Assembly: GCF_016863095.1 (NCBI RefSeq)
Contig: NZ_BOOF01000004.1
Location: 402,502-466,501 of the forward strand
Origin: Microbispora siamensis
GTDB taxonomy: Bacteria > Actinomycetota > Actinomycetes > Streptosporangiales > Streptosporangiaceae
Length of the DNA stretch: 64,000 nucleotides
Direction of reading: 5' to 3'
Part shown: positions 35,350 through 44,143 of the stretch, piece by piece
How the letters are laid out: each line of letters starts with the position of its first letter
How positions within the stretch are numbered: the stretch's first letter is position 1
Translations under genes and position numbers: made by a program
Notes under the pieces: generated by a model
What the model was told of the DNA's origin: nothing
What the model saw: the letters and a program-made list of their open reading frames with translations, nothing else
Databases searched by the model: none

Positions 35350-36513
35350 ATGATCACTATTGACGTCCCGCTGTGGGCCGCCCGTCTGCGGGCGCTGCGC
35401 CGCGGCCGACTGTGGAGCCGCCGGGACCTGGAAGAACGGCTGACAGAAGTCGCGGGGGAGACCGAGCCCGGCCTGCCCGCGGACGCGGTGCGCGCATGGG
35501 AGGCGGGGGAGCGGCGGCCGGACCCCGGCCACGCGGAGCTGCTGTGCCGCGTGTTCGGCGTCGACGAGGCGGACCTGTTCGTCGGGCCGCAGTCGGGCAC
35601 CACCCTGTGGCACCACCTAACCGGCATTCCGCTGGTGCCGGGCCTGTTCCCCGAAGAGGAGGAGGAACGGGTCGGCCGGGCCATCGAGCGCCCCTGGCGC
35701 GCCGACGCCGGCACGGTCGGCTACTTCGAGCGCGTGCTCGACGCCTGCGCCGTGCCGCACGCGCGGCCGGCCGATCTCGCGGCGGCGCTGCGGCCCGTCT
35801 TCGCGGGCATCGAGGCGTTCCGCCATGACGCCCGGCCGTCCGCGCGGGGGCCGCTGCTCACGCTCGCCACCCGCGACGCGGAGCTGATCAGCGGGATGGA
35901 GCACGAGGCGGGCGACGCGCCTGGGGCACGGGCCTGGTCCGACCGGGCGATCCGCGAGGCGCGCGAGACCGGCGACCCCCTCATCGAGGTCTTCGCGTTG
36001 ATCCAGCGGGCTGAGCTGGTCGACGCCGCCGAGCCGGGCGAGATCGTCGAGGCGGCCGTGGCCGCCCGGGAGCGTACGGGCGTGCCGGCCGAGGTCGGGA
36101 CGCTGTCCCGGCGGCGCGAGGCCCGGGCGCACGCGCTGGCGGGCGAGGTGGAGCTGTGCCACCGCTGCCTTGAGGAGTGCCTTGAGGAGTGCGCTGAGGG
36201 GTGCCTGGAGGAGCCGGGCGAGACGCGGGCGGAGCTGTGCGCGGGCTGCCTGGTCGACCTCGGCCGGCCGGGCGACGCCATCGAGCTCCTGGAGGGCGAG
36301 CCGGCCCCGGCCACACCCGCGTACCTCGCGGCGTACGTGCTGGCCCGCAAGGCGCACGCGTACGCCGAGGCGCACGAGCGGGACCAAGCGGCCGACCTCG
36401 CCCGGCAGGCGCTTTCACTCGCCCGCCGTGCCGGGGCCGCCCGAGCCCTGCGGGAGCTGGTCCGCGTCCACCTGCCGCCGCCCGCCGCCACGCGCAGGCG
36501 CGTGCTCGTGTGA
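35350..36513 (+). CDS. XRE-like helix-turn-helix protein with a helical repeat domain
   Basis: 387 residues from ATG 35350 (GGGGGTG upstream). The N-terminal 75 residues form an expanded Cro/C1-type helix-turn-helix: 'WAARLRALRRGRLWSRRDLE', 'VRAWEAGERRPDPGHAELLCRVFGVDEADLF'. The rest is alpha-helical and TPR-like. Near residues 270-305 is a short cysteine-rich repeat ('CHRCLEECLEEC', then 'AEGCLEEPGE'), encoded by 15-base DNA repeats, which could be a recent expansion or a metal site. Such regulators are abundant in actinomycetes, and targets are usually unknown. Divergent from the AlkZ-like gene with a 46-base gap. Confidence 0.75.
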   Translation: MITIDVPLWAARLRALRRGRLWSRRDLEERLTEVAGETEPGLPADAVRAWEAGERRPDPGHAELLCRVFGVDEADLFVGPQSGTTLWHHLTGIPLVPGLFPEEEEERVGRAIERPWRADAGTVGYFERVLDACAVPHARPADLAAALRPVFAGIEAFRHDARPSARGPLLTLATRDAELISGMEHEAGDAPGARAWSDRAIREARETGDPLIEVFALIQRAELVDAAEPGEIVEAAVAARERTGVPAEVGTLSRRREARAHALAGEVELCHRCLEECLEECAEGCLEEPGETRAELCAGCLVDLGRPGDAIELLEGEPAPATPAYLAAYVLARKAHAYAEAHERDQAADLARQALSLARRAGAARALRELVRVHLPPPAATRRRVLV

Positions 36514-36576
36514 CGACGCGACGCTGTTAGGTTGTGGGCGTTTCGCGTGATTCCTCCCTCCTTTTAAGGGGCGCCC

Positions 36577-38559
36577 ATGCCGGCCGGATCCTCGCTGCCG
36601 CCTTCCCTGCTCCGGGCGCTGGCCCGGCCGGTCCCGCCGGGGAGTCTGGACGACGTCGAGCACGTCGTCTTCGTCATGCTGGAGAACCGCTCGTTCGACC
36701 ACTACTTCGGGCGGATGCGCGGGGTGCGGGGGTTCGGGGACCGCAACGCGGTGTCCACCCGGGCCTGGCGGCCGGTCTTCGAGCAGGACGGCGTGCTGCC
36801 CTTCTCCGTACGGGAGGCGGCCGAGCGGGCGGGGGCGGACCCGATGCTGCTCGACACGCACGACCACACCTGGCTCGGCACCCAGAACGCCTGGGCCATG
36901 GGCTGGAACGACGCCTGGGTGCCCAGCAAGGGGCCCGGCTCGATGGCCTACTACGACCGGCGCGATCTGCCCTTCCACTACGAGCTGGCCGACACGTTCA
37001 CGATCTGCGACGCCTATCACTGCTCGCTGCTGACCTCGACCACGCCCAACCGCAACTACCACGTGACGGGTTACACGGGCTATGAGCCGGGGACCCGGCA
37101 GCGCGCGCTGGACAACGTCGCGTCCGAGGGGGCGGAGGGGCATCCTGGCTACGACTGGGTCACCGTGCCCGAGCTGTTGACGCGGGCTGGGCACACCTGG
37201 CAGGTGTACCAGGAGTGGGACAACTACGAGTGCAACAACCTCGAGTTCTTCCGGCCGTTCATGACCGTGATGGACCGGATCGGGCTGGGCAGCATGCGCT
37301 CGTTCTACGAGAAGGTCCGGGCGGCGGAGGACCCGGCGCCGCTGCTGGCGGAGCTGGACGCGCGGGTGGCCGCCCTGGAGCCGACCGACCGCGACCTCTA
37401 CGACCGGGCGCTGCGCCGCGCCCCCGCGGGCGGCCTGGCGGAGTGGTTCGCCGCCGACGTGGCCGCCGGGCGGCTGCCCGCGGTGTCGTACGTCGTGCCC
37501 TCGCTCGCCGACTCCGAGCACCCCGAGGGGTCGTCGGCCGTGGAGGGCGGACGGGTCGTCTACGAGCTGCTCGACGCACTGGGCTCCCACCCCGAGGTCT
37601 GGGCGCGTACCGCCCTGTTCATCACCTACGACGAGAACGACGGCTTCTTCGACCACGTCCCGCCGCCGGTGCCGCCCGACGGCACTCCGGAGGAGTTCGT
37701 CGGCGGGCGGCCGATGGGCCTCGGCGTCCGCGTTCCCATGATCGTCGTGTCGCCGTGGAGCGTGGGCGGCCACGTCTGCTCGGAGACGTTCGACCACACC
37801 TCGACCGTACGGTTCCTCGAGCGCCGGTTCGGGATCGCGGCGCCCATCGGCGAATGGCGGCGCCGGGTGGCGGGCGACCTCACCTCCGCCTTCGACTTCG
37901 CCGCCCCCATGTCCCCGCCTCCCGTGACGGCCGTCGCCGAGCCCCGGCCGGCTCCCGCCGGTGACCGGTGGTATCCGCAGGTGCCCGCCGAGCAGCGGAT
38001 GCCGGTCCAGGAGCCGGGGGTCAGGCCCGCCCGCGCGCTGCCCTACCAGCAGGACGCCGAGGCGGTCGTGCGCGGGCGGTCCGTGGAGATCGCGATGCGC
38101 AACTCCGGCGCGGCCTCCGCCCACTTCATCCTGTACGGCTACCTCGGCGAGCTCGCCAAGCCGATGCACTTCGACGTGCTCGGCGCGGCGGAGGAGGTGC
38201 TCTACTTCCCCTGCCCGTCGTACGACCTGGTGCTCGTCGGGCCGAACGGGTTCCGCCGGGAGTTCCGCGGCGGGACGGCCGACCCCGTGGAGGTGACCGG
38301 CGCGATCGACGCCGCCGCCCGCGCCGTCGTGATCGCCATGGCGAACCCGGGCGCCTTCCCTGTCGAGGTGTCGGTCACCCCGCTGGCCTACGGCGGTGCG
38401 GCGCGTACGGTCGGGATCGCACCGGGAGACACCGCCCGCGTGGAGTGGCGTGCGCCCACCGGCTGGTACGACCTGATGATCGGGGTGGCGGGGCACGACG
38501 GGTTCGCCCGGCGGCTGATGGGACACGTCGAGAACGGCCGCCCGGGCGTCACGGGGTGA
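36577..38559 (+). CDS. Phosphocholine-type phospholipase C / acid phosphatase superfamily enzyme
   Basis: 660 residues. Active-site landmarks of the bacterial PlcC/AcpA family are complete: 'HVVFVMLENRSFDHYFG' (metal ligand Asn/Glu), 'YHCSLLTSTTPNRNYHVTGY' (nucleophile region), 'YVVPSLADSEHPEGSSAVEGG', 'FITYDENDGFFDHVPPPVPP' and 'GVRVPMIVVSPWSVGG', then the two C-terminal beta domains found in full-length phospholipases. It cleaves phosphocholine or related headgroups. Most homologues begin with a twin-arginine signal. This one starts directly at 'MPAGSSLPPSLLRALARP' with no signal, and no suitable upstream frame exists, so it may stay in the cell or be released on lysis. Confidence 0.9.
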   Translation: MPAGSSLPPSLLRALARPVPPGSLDDVEHVVFVMLENRSFDHYFGRMRGVRGFGDRNAVSTRAWRPVFEQDGVLPFSVREAAERAGADPMLLDTHDHTWLGTQNAWAMGWNDAWVPSKGPGSMAYYDRRDLPFHYELADTFTICDAYHCSLLTSTTPNRNYHVTGYTGYEPGTRQRALDNVASEGAEGHPGYDWVTVPELLTRAGHTWQVYQEWDNYECNNLEFFRPFMTVMDRIGLGSMRSFYEKVRAAEDPAPLLAELDARVAALEPTDRDLYDRALRRAPAGGLAEWFAADVAAGRLPAVSYVVPSLADSEHPEGSSAVEGGRVVYELLDALGSHPEVWARTALFITYDENDGFFDHVPPPVPPDGTPEEFVGGRPMGLGVRVPMIVVSPWSVGGHVCSETFDHTSTVRFLERRFGIAAPIGEWRRRVAGDLTSAFDFAAPMSPPPVTAVAEPRPAPAGDRWYPQVPAEQRMPVQEPGVRPARALPYQQDAEAVVRGRSVEIAMRNSGAASAHFILYGYLGELAKPMHFDVLGAAEEVLYFPCPSYDLVLVGPNGFRREFRGGTADPVEVTGAIDAAARAVVIAMANPGAFPVEVSVTPLAYGGAARTVGIAPGDTARVEWRAPTGWYDLMIGVAGHDGFARRLMGHVENGRPGVTG

Positions 38560-38568
38560 CGCCCGGGC
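38540..38568. terminator. Hairpin terminator overlapping the phospholipase stop codon
   Basis: CCCGGGCGTCA (38541-38551) and TGACGCCCGGG (38557-38567) pair perfectly around CGGGG, with one more G-C pair outside. The stop codon of the phospholipase (38557-38559) is inside the second arm. It separates this gene from the convergent dps gene. Confidence 0.75.
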
Positions 38569-38580
38569 CGGGAACGCAGC

Positions 38581-39165
38581 TCAGGCGCGGACGAGCGGTG
38601 TGTCCACGAGGTGCTCCGCGAGGAACCACGCCTGCAGCTCGCCCGTGCGGATGACCTGGGAGACGAGCAGGTCGTTGGTGCCGTCGTCGCCCATCTCGTC
38701 CGCCCGGGAGGCGGCGTCGTGCGCGGCGACCAGGATCGTCTCGTGCGCCTCCAGGAGCCGGGACAGCATGGCGGGCACCTCCTCCACACCGTCCGGCGGC
38801 CGCGGGATCACGGTCATCTCCGCCACCTGGCGCGGATCGCCGACCGCGACGCCGCCGAGGGTTTGGATGCGTTCGGCGACCGCGTCGATGATCGGCAGCT
38901 GCTCGCTCGCATGCTTGTCGAGAAGCAGGTGAAGCTGGTAGAAGGTCGGCCCCCGCATGAGCCAGTGATGCTTCTTGTACAGGCTGTAGAGGATCTGCGT
39001 GTCGGCCAGGACCTGGTTGAGCCGCTGGCAGGAGTACTCGCGCGTCTCCCTCGGCAGCCCGACCGGGAAGTCCCGCACGGTACCGAACGCCTGTATCTCG
39101 GTGCCCCTCTGGTGGAGCCAGGGCTGGCTGCTCTCACGGACTCTGGAGGAAGGGTTGACGCTCAA
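38581..39165 (-). CDS. dps: Dps-family DNA-binding ferritin
   Basis: 194 residues with the ferritin-like four-helix pattern. The ferroxidase ligands are visible in 'LYSLYKKHHWLMRGPTFYQLHLLLDKHASEQ' (read here in parts: His, Asp, Glu of the intersubunit site). The N-terminal extension of about 40 residues could bind DNA. It forms 12-mers that store iron and protect DNA in starvation or oxidative stress. ATG 39165 is preceded by AGGAGAGACATCTTGAGCGT-like sequence inside the gene's own start region; the exact start may vary by a few codons. Confidence 0.9.
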   Translation of the reverse strand: MSVNPSSRVRESSQPWLHQRGTEIQAFGTVRDFPVGLPRETREYSCQRLNQVLADTQILYSLYKKHHWLMRGPTFYQLHLLLDKHASEQLPIIDAVAERIQTLGGVAVGDPRQVAEMTVIPRPPDGVEEVPAMLSRLLEAHETILVAAHDAASRADEMGDDGTNDLLVSQVIRTGELQAWFLAEHLVDTPLVRA

Positions 39166-39363
39166 GATGTCTCTCCTCGCTCGATCGGTTTATGCCCAAT
39201 AGGTAGTCTTTCGCCAGCCATGACCTCTAAACACCCTTCTGGGGCCTTTGTCGCCCGGCGACTCCGTCCGGCCTGGCACGGCGAGCCATGATCGGCGGCG
39301 GGCCGGCCGGAGGTGATCTCGGTGGCCCGCGGCGCGGCGCCGTGATCGGAAAGGCGTGGCACC

Positions 39364-39375
39364 GGAATTCATTCC
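39364..39375. promoter_or_regulatory. GntR-type operator, copy 1
   Basis: GGAATTCATTCC; on the other strand GGAATGAATTCC. It is the left member of a pair spaced about 70 bases apart, upstream of the enolase-superfamily gene. It shares the GGAATGAATT core with five other sites in the island. Confidence 0.7.
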
Positions 39376-39432
39376 ATTGATTGGTCAAATATTTCCGACA
39401 TACTAGGTTGGGGGTATTACGGCAAGGAAATA

Positions 39433-39448
39433 CGAATGAATTCATTTG
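39433..39448. promoter_or_regulatory. GntR-type operator, copy 2
   Basis: CGAATGAATTCATTTG has a perfect 12-base palindromic centre (AATGAATTCATT) and ends 11 bases before the chosen start of the enolase-superfamily gene, where a bound repressor would block initiation. Confidence 0.75.
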
Positions 39449-39459
39449 ATGGGAGAATC

Positions 39460-40605
39460 ATGGAGTCGCTGGTCGTCGAGCGGGTGGAGACGTTCGTCGT
39501 CGAATTGCCCTCCATCAGGTCGTTCAGCATTTCCGGAGGGAGCGTCACCACGGCGGGAAAGCCCGCGGAACGTGTCCTCGTCAAGGTGACGGCCGGCGGC
39601 GTGACCGGCTGGGGTGAGGCGACGCCGACGCCCTCCTGGACGTACGAGACCGTGGAGTCGATCTCGACGACCATTCACCGTTACCTCGCTCCGGTGTTGG
39701 TCGGACGGCCGGCGTGGGATCTGGACGGCGCCTGCGCGGCCTACGAAAAGGTGATCAACCGGGGCCTGACGATCGGCTCCCCCATCGCCAAGTCCGCGCT
39801 CGACATCGCCCTGCACGACCTGCTCGGCCGGGCCCTCGGGGTCCCCGTCGGCGTGCTCTGGGGCCAGCGCCGCCTCGACCGGATCCGGCTCGGCTGGATC
39901 GTGGCCGGGCAGGCCCCCGGCGAGGTGCGCAAGGCGGTCGAGGAGGGGCGGGCCGAGGGCTATCACGCGTACAAGGTGAAGGTGGGCCTGCACGACGAGG
40001 CGACGGACGTCTCGATCGTGGCGGCGGTCAGGGAGGCGGCGCCGGACGCGCCCATCTGGGTGGACGCCAACCAGGCCTACACCGTGGACGCCGCGCTGCG
40101 CATGGCGCGCCGGCTCGCGGAATTCGACGTGTCGGCGTTCGAGCAGCCGCTGCCCGCCAACGACGTCACCGGGCTGCGCAGGCTGCGTGACCACAGCCCG
40201 CTGCCGGTGGCGCTGGACGAGAGCCTGCGCCACCCGTCCGACCTGGCCACGTTCGTGAAGCTCGACGCGGTGGACATCGCCATCGCCAAGGTCCAGCGTT
40301 CGGGCGGGCTGACGCTCTCGCGGCGGCTGTGCCAGCTCGCCGAGGACGCGGGGCTGCGCATCATGGGGTCGGGACTGACCGACACCGATCTCGGGTTCGC
40401 CGCCTCGCTGCACCTGTTCGCGGCGTTCGGCGTCGACACCCCCGTCGATCTGAACGGACGGCAGTTCGTACGCTCGGCCTACGTCGGGGGGAGCACGGTG
40501 GAGGTCGTCGACGGCACCGCTCTGGTGCCGACCGGGCCCGGCCTCGGTGTCGAGGTGGACGAGGACGCGGTGCGCGCCCTCGCCTCGGCGCACTGGAGCG
40601 TCTGA
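39460..40605 (+). CDS. Enolase-superfamily enzyme, muconate-lactonizing/epimerase subgroup
   Basis: 381 residues from ATG 39460 (GGGAGAATC upstream); an ATG at 39436 lies inside the operator and is rejected. The superfamily fold is clear: capping domain with 'PSIRSFSISGG', then the barrel with KxK 'YHAYKVKVG', metal ligands Asp 'IWVDANQAY', Glu 'AFEQPLP', Asp 'VALDESL', and the opposite base Lys in 'IAIAKVQRSGGLT'. A Lys-Lys pair assigns it to the MLE subgroup (racemases, epimerases, cycloisomerases, some dehydratases), not the mandelate racemase subgroup. With two GGAATGAATT operators upstream, it belongs to the same regulon as the sugar operon, and a role on a sugar-derived acid or lactone is inferred. 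Confidence 0.87.
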   Translation: MESLVVERVETFVVELPSIRSFSISGGSVTTAGKPAERVLVKVTAGGVTGWGEATPTPSWTYETVESISTTIHRYLAPVLVGRPAWDLDGACAAYEKVINRGLTIGSPIAKSALDIALHDLLGRALGVPVGVLWGQRRLDRIRLGWIVAGQAPGEVRKAVEEGRAEGYHAYKVKVGLHDEATDVSIVAAVREAAPDAPIWVDANQAYTVDAALRMARRLAEFDVSAFEQPLPANDVTGLRRLRDHSPLPVALDESLRHPSDLATFVKLDAVDIAIAKVQRSGGLTLSRRLCQLAEDAGLRIMGSGLTDTDLGFAASLHLFAAFGVDTPVDLNGRQFVRSAYVGGSTVEVVDGTALVPTGPGLGVEVDEDAVRALASAHWSV

Positions 40606-40661
40606 CGGCGGCTCCGGCCGGTCGCGGCCCGGGGCGGACGACCTGCCGCCCCGAGCCGCCG
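40606..40661. terminator. Nested hairpin between convergent genes
   Basis: Outer arms CGGCGGCTC (40606-40614) and GAGCCGCCG (40653-40661) enclose an inner perfect pair GGGGCGG (40631-40637) and CCGCCCC (40646-40652). It fills the gap between the enolase-superfamily gene and the end of the minus-strand operon and can end both transcripts. Confidence 0.65.
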
Positions 40662-40676
40662 ATCCGGGCGCCCGGC

Positions 40677-41684
40677 TCAGCGCAGCCAGTCGTCCAGGTT
40701 GGCGGCGACGAAGTCGTCGTCCACCAGCCAGGGATAGGCGGCGCGCACCCGGGCGATCTCCTCGGCCTGCCCCGGGGACAGCCCCTCGCCGGGGTCGAGG
40801 CACCACGTGCCGGCCAGAAGGCCCTGCCCGCGCAGCACCTCGTGGACCCCGGCGATGCAGCCGTGGAAGCCGCCGGCCACGTCGAAGACGGCGCCGTTGG
40901 CGTCGGTGAGGTCGGCGGCGCGGCCCAGCAGGGAGCGCAGGACCTCATCGTCCCCGGCCCACGCGCGCCGCACCTCCTCGAACATGAGCACGGCCGCGCG
41001 GGTCCACACCGCCCACTGGCCAAGCAGTCCGCCGACGACGCGGCGGCCCGCGATCGGCGTGAGCAGGTCGGTCAGGATGTTGTCGTCGTTGCCGGTGTAG
41101 AGCGCGATGTCGTCGGCCCGTCCGGACACGGCGACGGCCCGGACCACGTCGACCGTACGGTAGCGGTCGAAGGGCGCCATCTTGATCGCGACCAGGGACT
41201 CCTGCTCGCTGAGTGAGCGCCAGAAGGACGGGCTCAGCCTGCGGCCGCCCACCGCCTCCTGAAGGTAGAAGCCGATGACGGGCAGCACCTCGCCGACGGC
41301 CCTGGCCCGCTCCAGCAGTTCCGCTTCGCCGGCGCCCGGCACCTTCGGCGACAGCAGCACGGCGTGGTAGCCCAGCGAGGCCGCCAGCTCCGCCTCGGCG
41401 ACGGCCTGGGCGGTGTCGCCGCACGCCCCGGCGACCAGGACGAACGGCCGGTCGGCCTCCTTCGCCACGACCTCGGCGGAGATCTCCAGCACCGGCCGGA
41501 GCAGCCCGACTTCGCGGATCTCGAACTGGGTCGTGTGCACGGCGACGGCCACCCCGCCCGCCCCGGAGGCGAGGTAGTAGCGGGTGAGCGCCCGCTGGCG
41601 GCGCTCGTCCAGCGTGCGCCCAGCGGTCAGCGCGAGCGGGTGGGCGGGGATGACCGTCCCCGCCCTGAGCAGGTCGAGCGACAT
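40677..41684 (-). CDS. DHDPS/N-acetylneuraminate lyase-superfamily protein
   Basis: 335 residues. A TIM barrel with the Schiff-base lysine in 'ESLVAIKMAPFDRYRT' and the preceding Tyr strand 'PVIGFYLQEAVGG'; 'VFDVAGGFHGCIAGVHEVLRG' is near the C-terminus. Members cleave or form C-C bonds of 2-keto acids (dihydrodipicolinate synthase, neuraminate lyase, 2-keto-3-deoxy acid aldolases). As last gene of a sugar operon it probably splits a 2-keto-3-deoxy-type intermediate. The gene ends 1 base from the epimerase gene, so the operon continues unbroken. Confidence 0.85.
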   Translation of the reverse strand: MSLDLLRAGTVIPAHPLALTAGRTLDERRQRALTRYYLASGAGGVAVAVHTTQFEIREVGLLRPVLEISAEVVAKEADRPFVLVAGACGDTAQAVAEAELAASLGYHAVLLSPKVPGAGEAELLERARAVGEVLPVIGFYLQEAVGGRRLSPSFWRSLSEQESLVAIKMAPFDRYRTVDVVRAVAVSGRADDIALYTGNDDNILTDLLTPIAGRRVVGGLLGQWAVWTRAAVLMFEEVRRAWAGDDEVLRSLLGRAADLTDANGAVFDVAGGFHGCIAGVHEVLRGQGLLAGTWCLDPGEGLSPGQAEEIARVRAAYPWLVDDDFVAANLDDWLR

Positions 41685-41685
41685 C

Positions 41686-42711
41686 TCAGAACCTCCCGTC
41701 GCGCAGGGCGAACTTGGTCGGCTTCCCGGACAGCGGCAGCCCCCGCGACAGCCAGCCGGCCTGCCAGGCGATCAGCGTGTCGAGCGGCACTTCCGGATAG
41801 CCGAACAGGCCGTGGCAGCGGGAGGCGTCGCTCAGCAGCGCCGTGCCGCTCTCCTCGCCGGTGAAGGTCGCCTCGACGCCGAGAGCGGCGCCGAGCCGGA
41901 TCGCGATCCGCCGCACCGACGCCGTCTCCGGGCCGGTCAGGTTGAGCGTGAACGCCTCCGGAGCGCGCGCGTGCAACAGCGATCGCAGCGCGACCTCATT
42001 CGCGTACCCCTGCCACACCACGTTGACGTGCCCGGTCGTGACGTCGACCGGCTCACCCGCCGCCACCGCCGCGGCGATGTCGGCGATCACGCCGTAGCGC
42101 AGGTCCACCGCGTAGTTGAGGCGCAGGATCGCGACCCGCGTGCCGTACGCGGCGGCGGCGTGCTCGAACACGCGTTCCCTGCCGAGGCAGCTCATCGCGT
42201 ACTCGCCGACGGGCCCCGGCTGGTCCTCCTCCGCGCAGCCGCCGGAGGCGAGGTGTGCCAGCGGGTACACGTTGCCGGTGGAGAAGGCCGCTATCACCGA
42301 GTCGCGATAGCGCCGGGCGACCGCCGCGGGCAGCGCCGCGTTGACCGCCCACGCCTGGTACGGCGCCGCCGACGTGCCGAACTTGGCGCCGACCATGAAG
42401 ACGACGTTCGCCGCGTCGGGCAGCCCGGCGAGGTCGTCGCCGCCCATCAGGTCGTGGCGCACCACGTCGACGCCCTCGTCCGCCAGCGCCCGCGCCGCCG
42501 CGTCGTCCGACCAGCGCGAGACCGCGTACACGCGGGCGGAGCCGCGTCCGGCGGCGTCCAGCGCGCGCCGGGCGAGCCGGACCAGGCTCGGCCCCATCTT
42601 GCCGCCGGCGCCGAGGACGACGAGGTCGCCGTTCAGCCGGCCGGCGTCGGCGACCAGCGCCGCCGAGGGGGTGGCCAGCCGGTCTTCGAGCTCCCGCTCA
42701 GAGGTGAACAT
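41686..42711 (-). CDS. NAD-dependent epimerase/dehydratase-family protein
   Basis: 341 residues. The extended SDR Rossmann motif is 'LVVLGAGGKMGPSLVRLA' (GxGGxxG), followed by 'VRHDLMGGDDLAGLPDAANVVFMVGAKFG' and 'STGNVYPLAH'. The active-site Tyr is at 'GEYAMSCLGRERVFE', but the normal YxxxK lysine is replaced (Y-A-M-S-C), so classical redox catalysis may be altered. It overlaps the GH20 gene by 14 bases, so translation is coupled within the operon. Substrate unknown; a sugar or sugar lactone is likely from context. Confidence 0.83.
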   Translation of the reverse strand: MFTSERELEDRLATPSAALVADAGRLNGDLVVLGAGGKMGPSLVRLARRALDAAGRGSARVYAVSRWSDDAAARALADEGVDVVRHDLMGGDDLAGLPDAANVVFMVGAKFGTSAAPYQAWAVNAALPAAVARRYRDSVIAAFSTGNVYPLAHLASGGCAEEDQPGPVGEYAMSCLGRERVFEHAAAAYGTRVAILRLNYAVDLRYGVIADIAAAVAAGEPVDVTTGHVNVVWQGYANEVALRSLLHARAPEAFTLNLTGPETASVRRIAIRLGAALGVEATFTGEESGTALLSDASRCHGLFGYPEVPLDTLIAWQAGWLSRGLPLSGKPTKFALRDGRF

Positions 42712-44143
42712 GTCGCGCTCCTTGGTGGTGTGGCCGGCGGTAACCCACGCCCAGCCGGTCGAGGAGCGGCAGGTGGGCGGTGAGCCGCCGGGTGAAGTCG
42801 CCGAGGTCCCGGCCGGAGGTCCAGGCGGCCTCGGCGACGGCGCAGAGCCGGGGGAAGGCGTTGTAGTCGAAGCGTTCCCTCGTGGGGAGGTACTCGCCCC
42901 AGAGCTGGGCCTGCATCCCGAGGACGCCTTCCCCCGCGTCGAACCCGTAGACGGTCTCCAGCGGAAGCGGCCCGGCGATGCTCACCGGCTCGCCGGGGGC
43001 GTCCGACTCGGCGTAGTCCAGGTAGGTGTGCGTGTGGGGCGCCGCGACCACGTCGTGCCCTGTTCGCAGCGCGGCCTCGATCCGGTCCACGCCCCGCCAC
43101 GCCATGATCACCATGTCCTCGGGCGGGTCGTGGTCCAGCATGTCGTCCCAGGCGACGGCGCGGCGGCCGAGCCCGCGCAGGTGCCCGGCGAGGAGCCGCC
43201 CCCACCAGCCGTGCAGGGCCTCGGGGCCGGGGAGCCCGGCGTCCGCCACCCGCCGGGCCGCCTCCGGGCTGGCCGCCCACTCCTCCGTACGGACCTCGTC
43301 ACCCCCGATATGGACGAACCGGGACGGGAACACATCGCACAGCTCGTCGAGCACGTCGCGGGCGAACCCGGCGGCGCGGTCGCTCACGTTGAGCACGTGC
43401 GAGGAGATGCCCCACGAGGTGCGGACCCGCACGGGCTCGGCGGACGGGTGGCCGAGCCAGGGGCAGGCGGCGATCGCGGCCTGGGAGTGCCCGGGAAACT
43501 CGATCTCGGGGACCACGGTCACGCCCCGGGCCGCCGCGTAGTCCACCAGGTCGCGCAGCTCCCGCTGGGTGTAGAAGCCGCCGTGCGGGGTCCCGTCGAA
43601 CCTGCCCTCCCGGGCGTGGCCGACCGGGGACTCGGCGCGGTGGGCGCCGACCTCCGTGAGCGGTGGGTGCGCCCGCACCTCGAAGCGCCACCCCTGGTCG
43701 TCGGTGAGGTGCAGGTGCAGCACGTTGAACTTGTGCAGCGCCAGCAGGTCCACGTACGCGCGCAGGAAGGAGACCGGGCGCCACCAGCGCGCCACGTCGA
43801 TCATGACGCCGCGCCAGGCGTACCTGGGCACGTCCCGGACGGTCACGCACGGCACGGCGCCGGCCGCGCCGAGCTGGCGCAGCGTCTGGACGCCCCAGCC
43901 CAGCCCGGCGGCTCCGGCCGCGGCGATCCTGGCCGTTTCCGGAGTGACGGTGAGCGTGTACCCCTCGTCGCCCAGCGACGGGTCGTCCACGAGGTCGAGG
44001 ACGATCTCCCCGGGGGCGTCGCCGTCCTCGGGGAGGCCGAGCAGCTCCCGGGCCGCGTCGGCGTGCGGGCCGCGCACCCGGGCGCCCCGGTCGAGCGGGA
44101 ACCGGCCCTCGCCCGAGATGAGTGAGGTGACCTGGGGAATCAC
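42698..44143 (-). CDS. Beta-N-acetylhexosaminidase, family GH20
   Basis: 481 residues. It begins with the GH20b-like beta domain ('GEGRFPLDRGARV', 'GYTLTVTPETARI', 'GAAGLGWGVQTLRQL'). The catalytic barrel follows, with 'RGVMIDVARWWRPVSFL', 'NVLHLHLTDDQGWR', 'VPEIEFPGHSQAAI' and the catalytic Asp-Glu pair in 'FVHIGGDEVRTEEW', and aromatic pocket residues in 'AWDDML' and 'MQAQLWGEYL'. There is no signal peptide, so it acts inside the cell on imported oligosaccharides, releasing N-acetylglucosamine- or N-acetylgalactosamine-type sugars. It overlaps both neighbours in the operon, fixing the operon's substrate as a hexosamine-containing glycan. Confidence 0.92.
   Translation of the reverse strand: MIPQVTSLISGEGRFPLDRGARVRGPHADAARELLGLPEDGDAPGEIVLDLVDDPSLGDEGYTLTVTPETARIAAAGAAGLGWGVQTLRQLGAAGAVPCVTVRDVPRYAWRGVMIDVARWWRPVSFLRAYVDLLALHKFNVLHLHLTDDQGWRFEVRAHPPLTEVGAHRAESPVGHAREGRFDGTPHGGFYTQRELRDLVDYAAARGVTVVPEIEFPGHSQAAIAACPWLGHPSAEPVRVRTSWGISSHVLNVSDRAAGFARDVLDELCDVFPSRFVHIGGDEVRTEEWAASPEAARRVADAGLPGPEALHGWWGRLLAGHLRGLGRRAVAWDDMLDHDPPEDMVIMAWRGVDRIEAALRTGHDVVAAPHTHTYLDYAESDAPGEPVSIAGPLPLETVYGFDAGEGVLGMQAQLWGEYLPTRERFDYNAFPRLCAVAEAAWTSGRDLGDFTRRLTAHLPLLDRLGVGYRRPHHQGARHVHL

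Noticed and set aside
39436..39459. Earlier ATG for the enolase-superfamily gene
   Set aside because: It lies inside the palindromic operator and lacks a ribosome site; ATG 39460 has GGGAGA.
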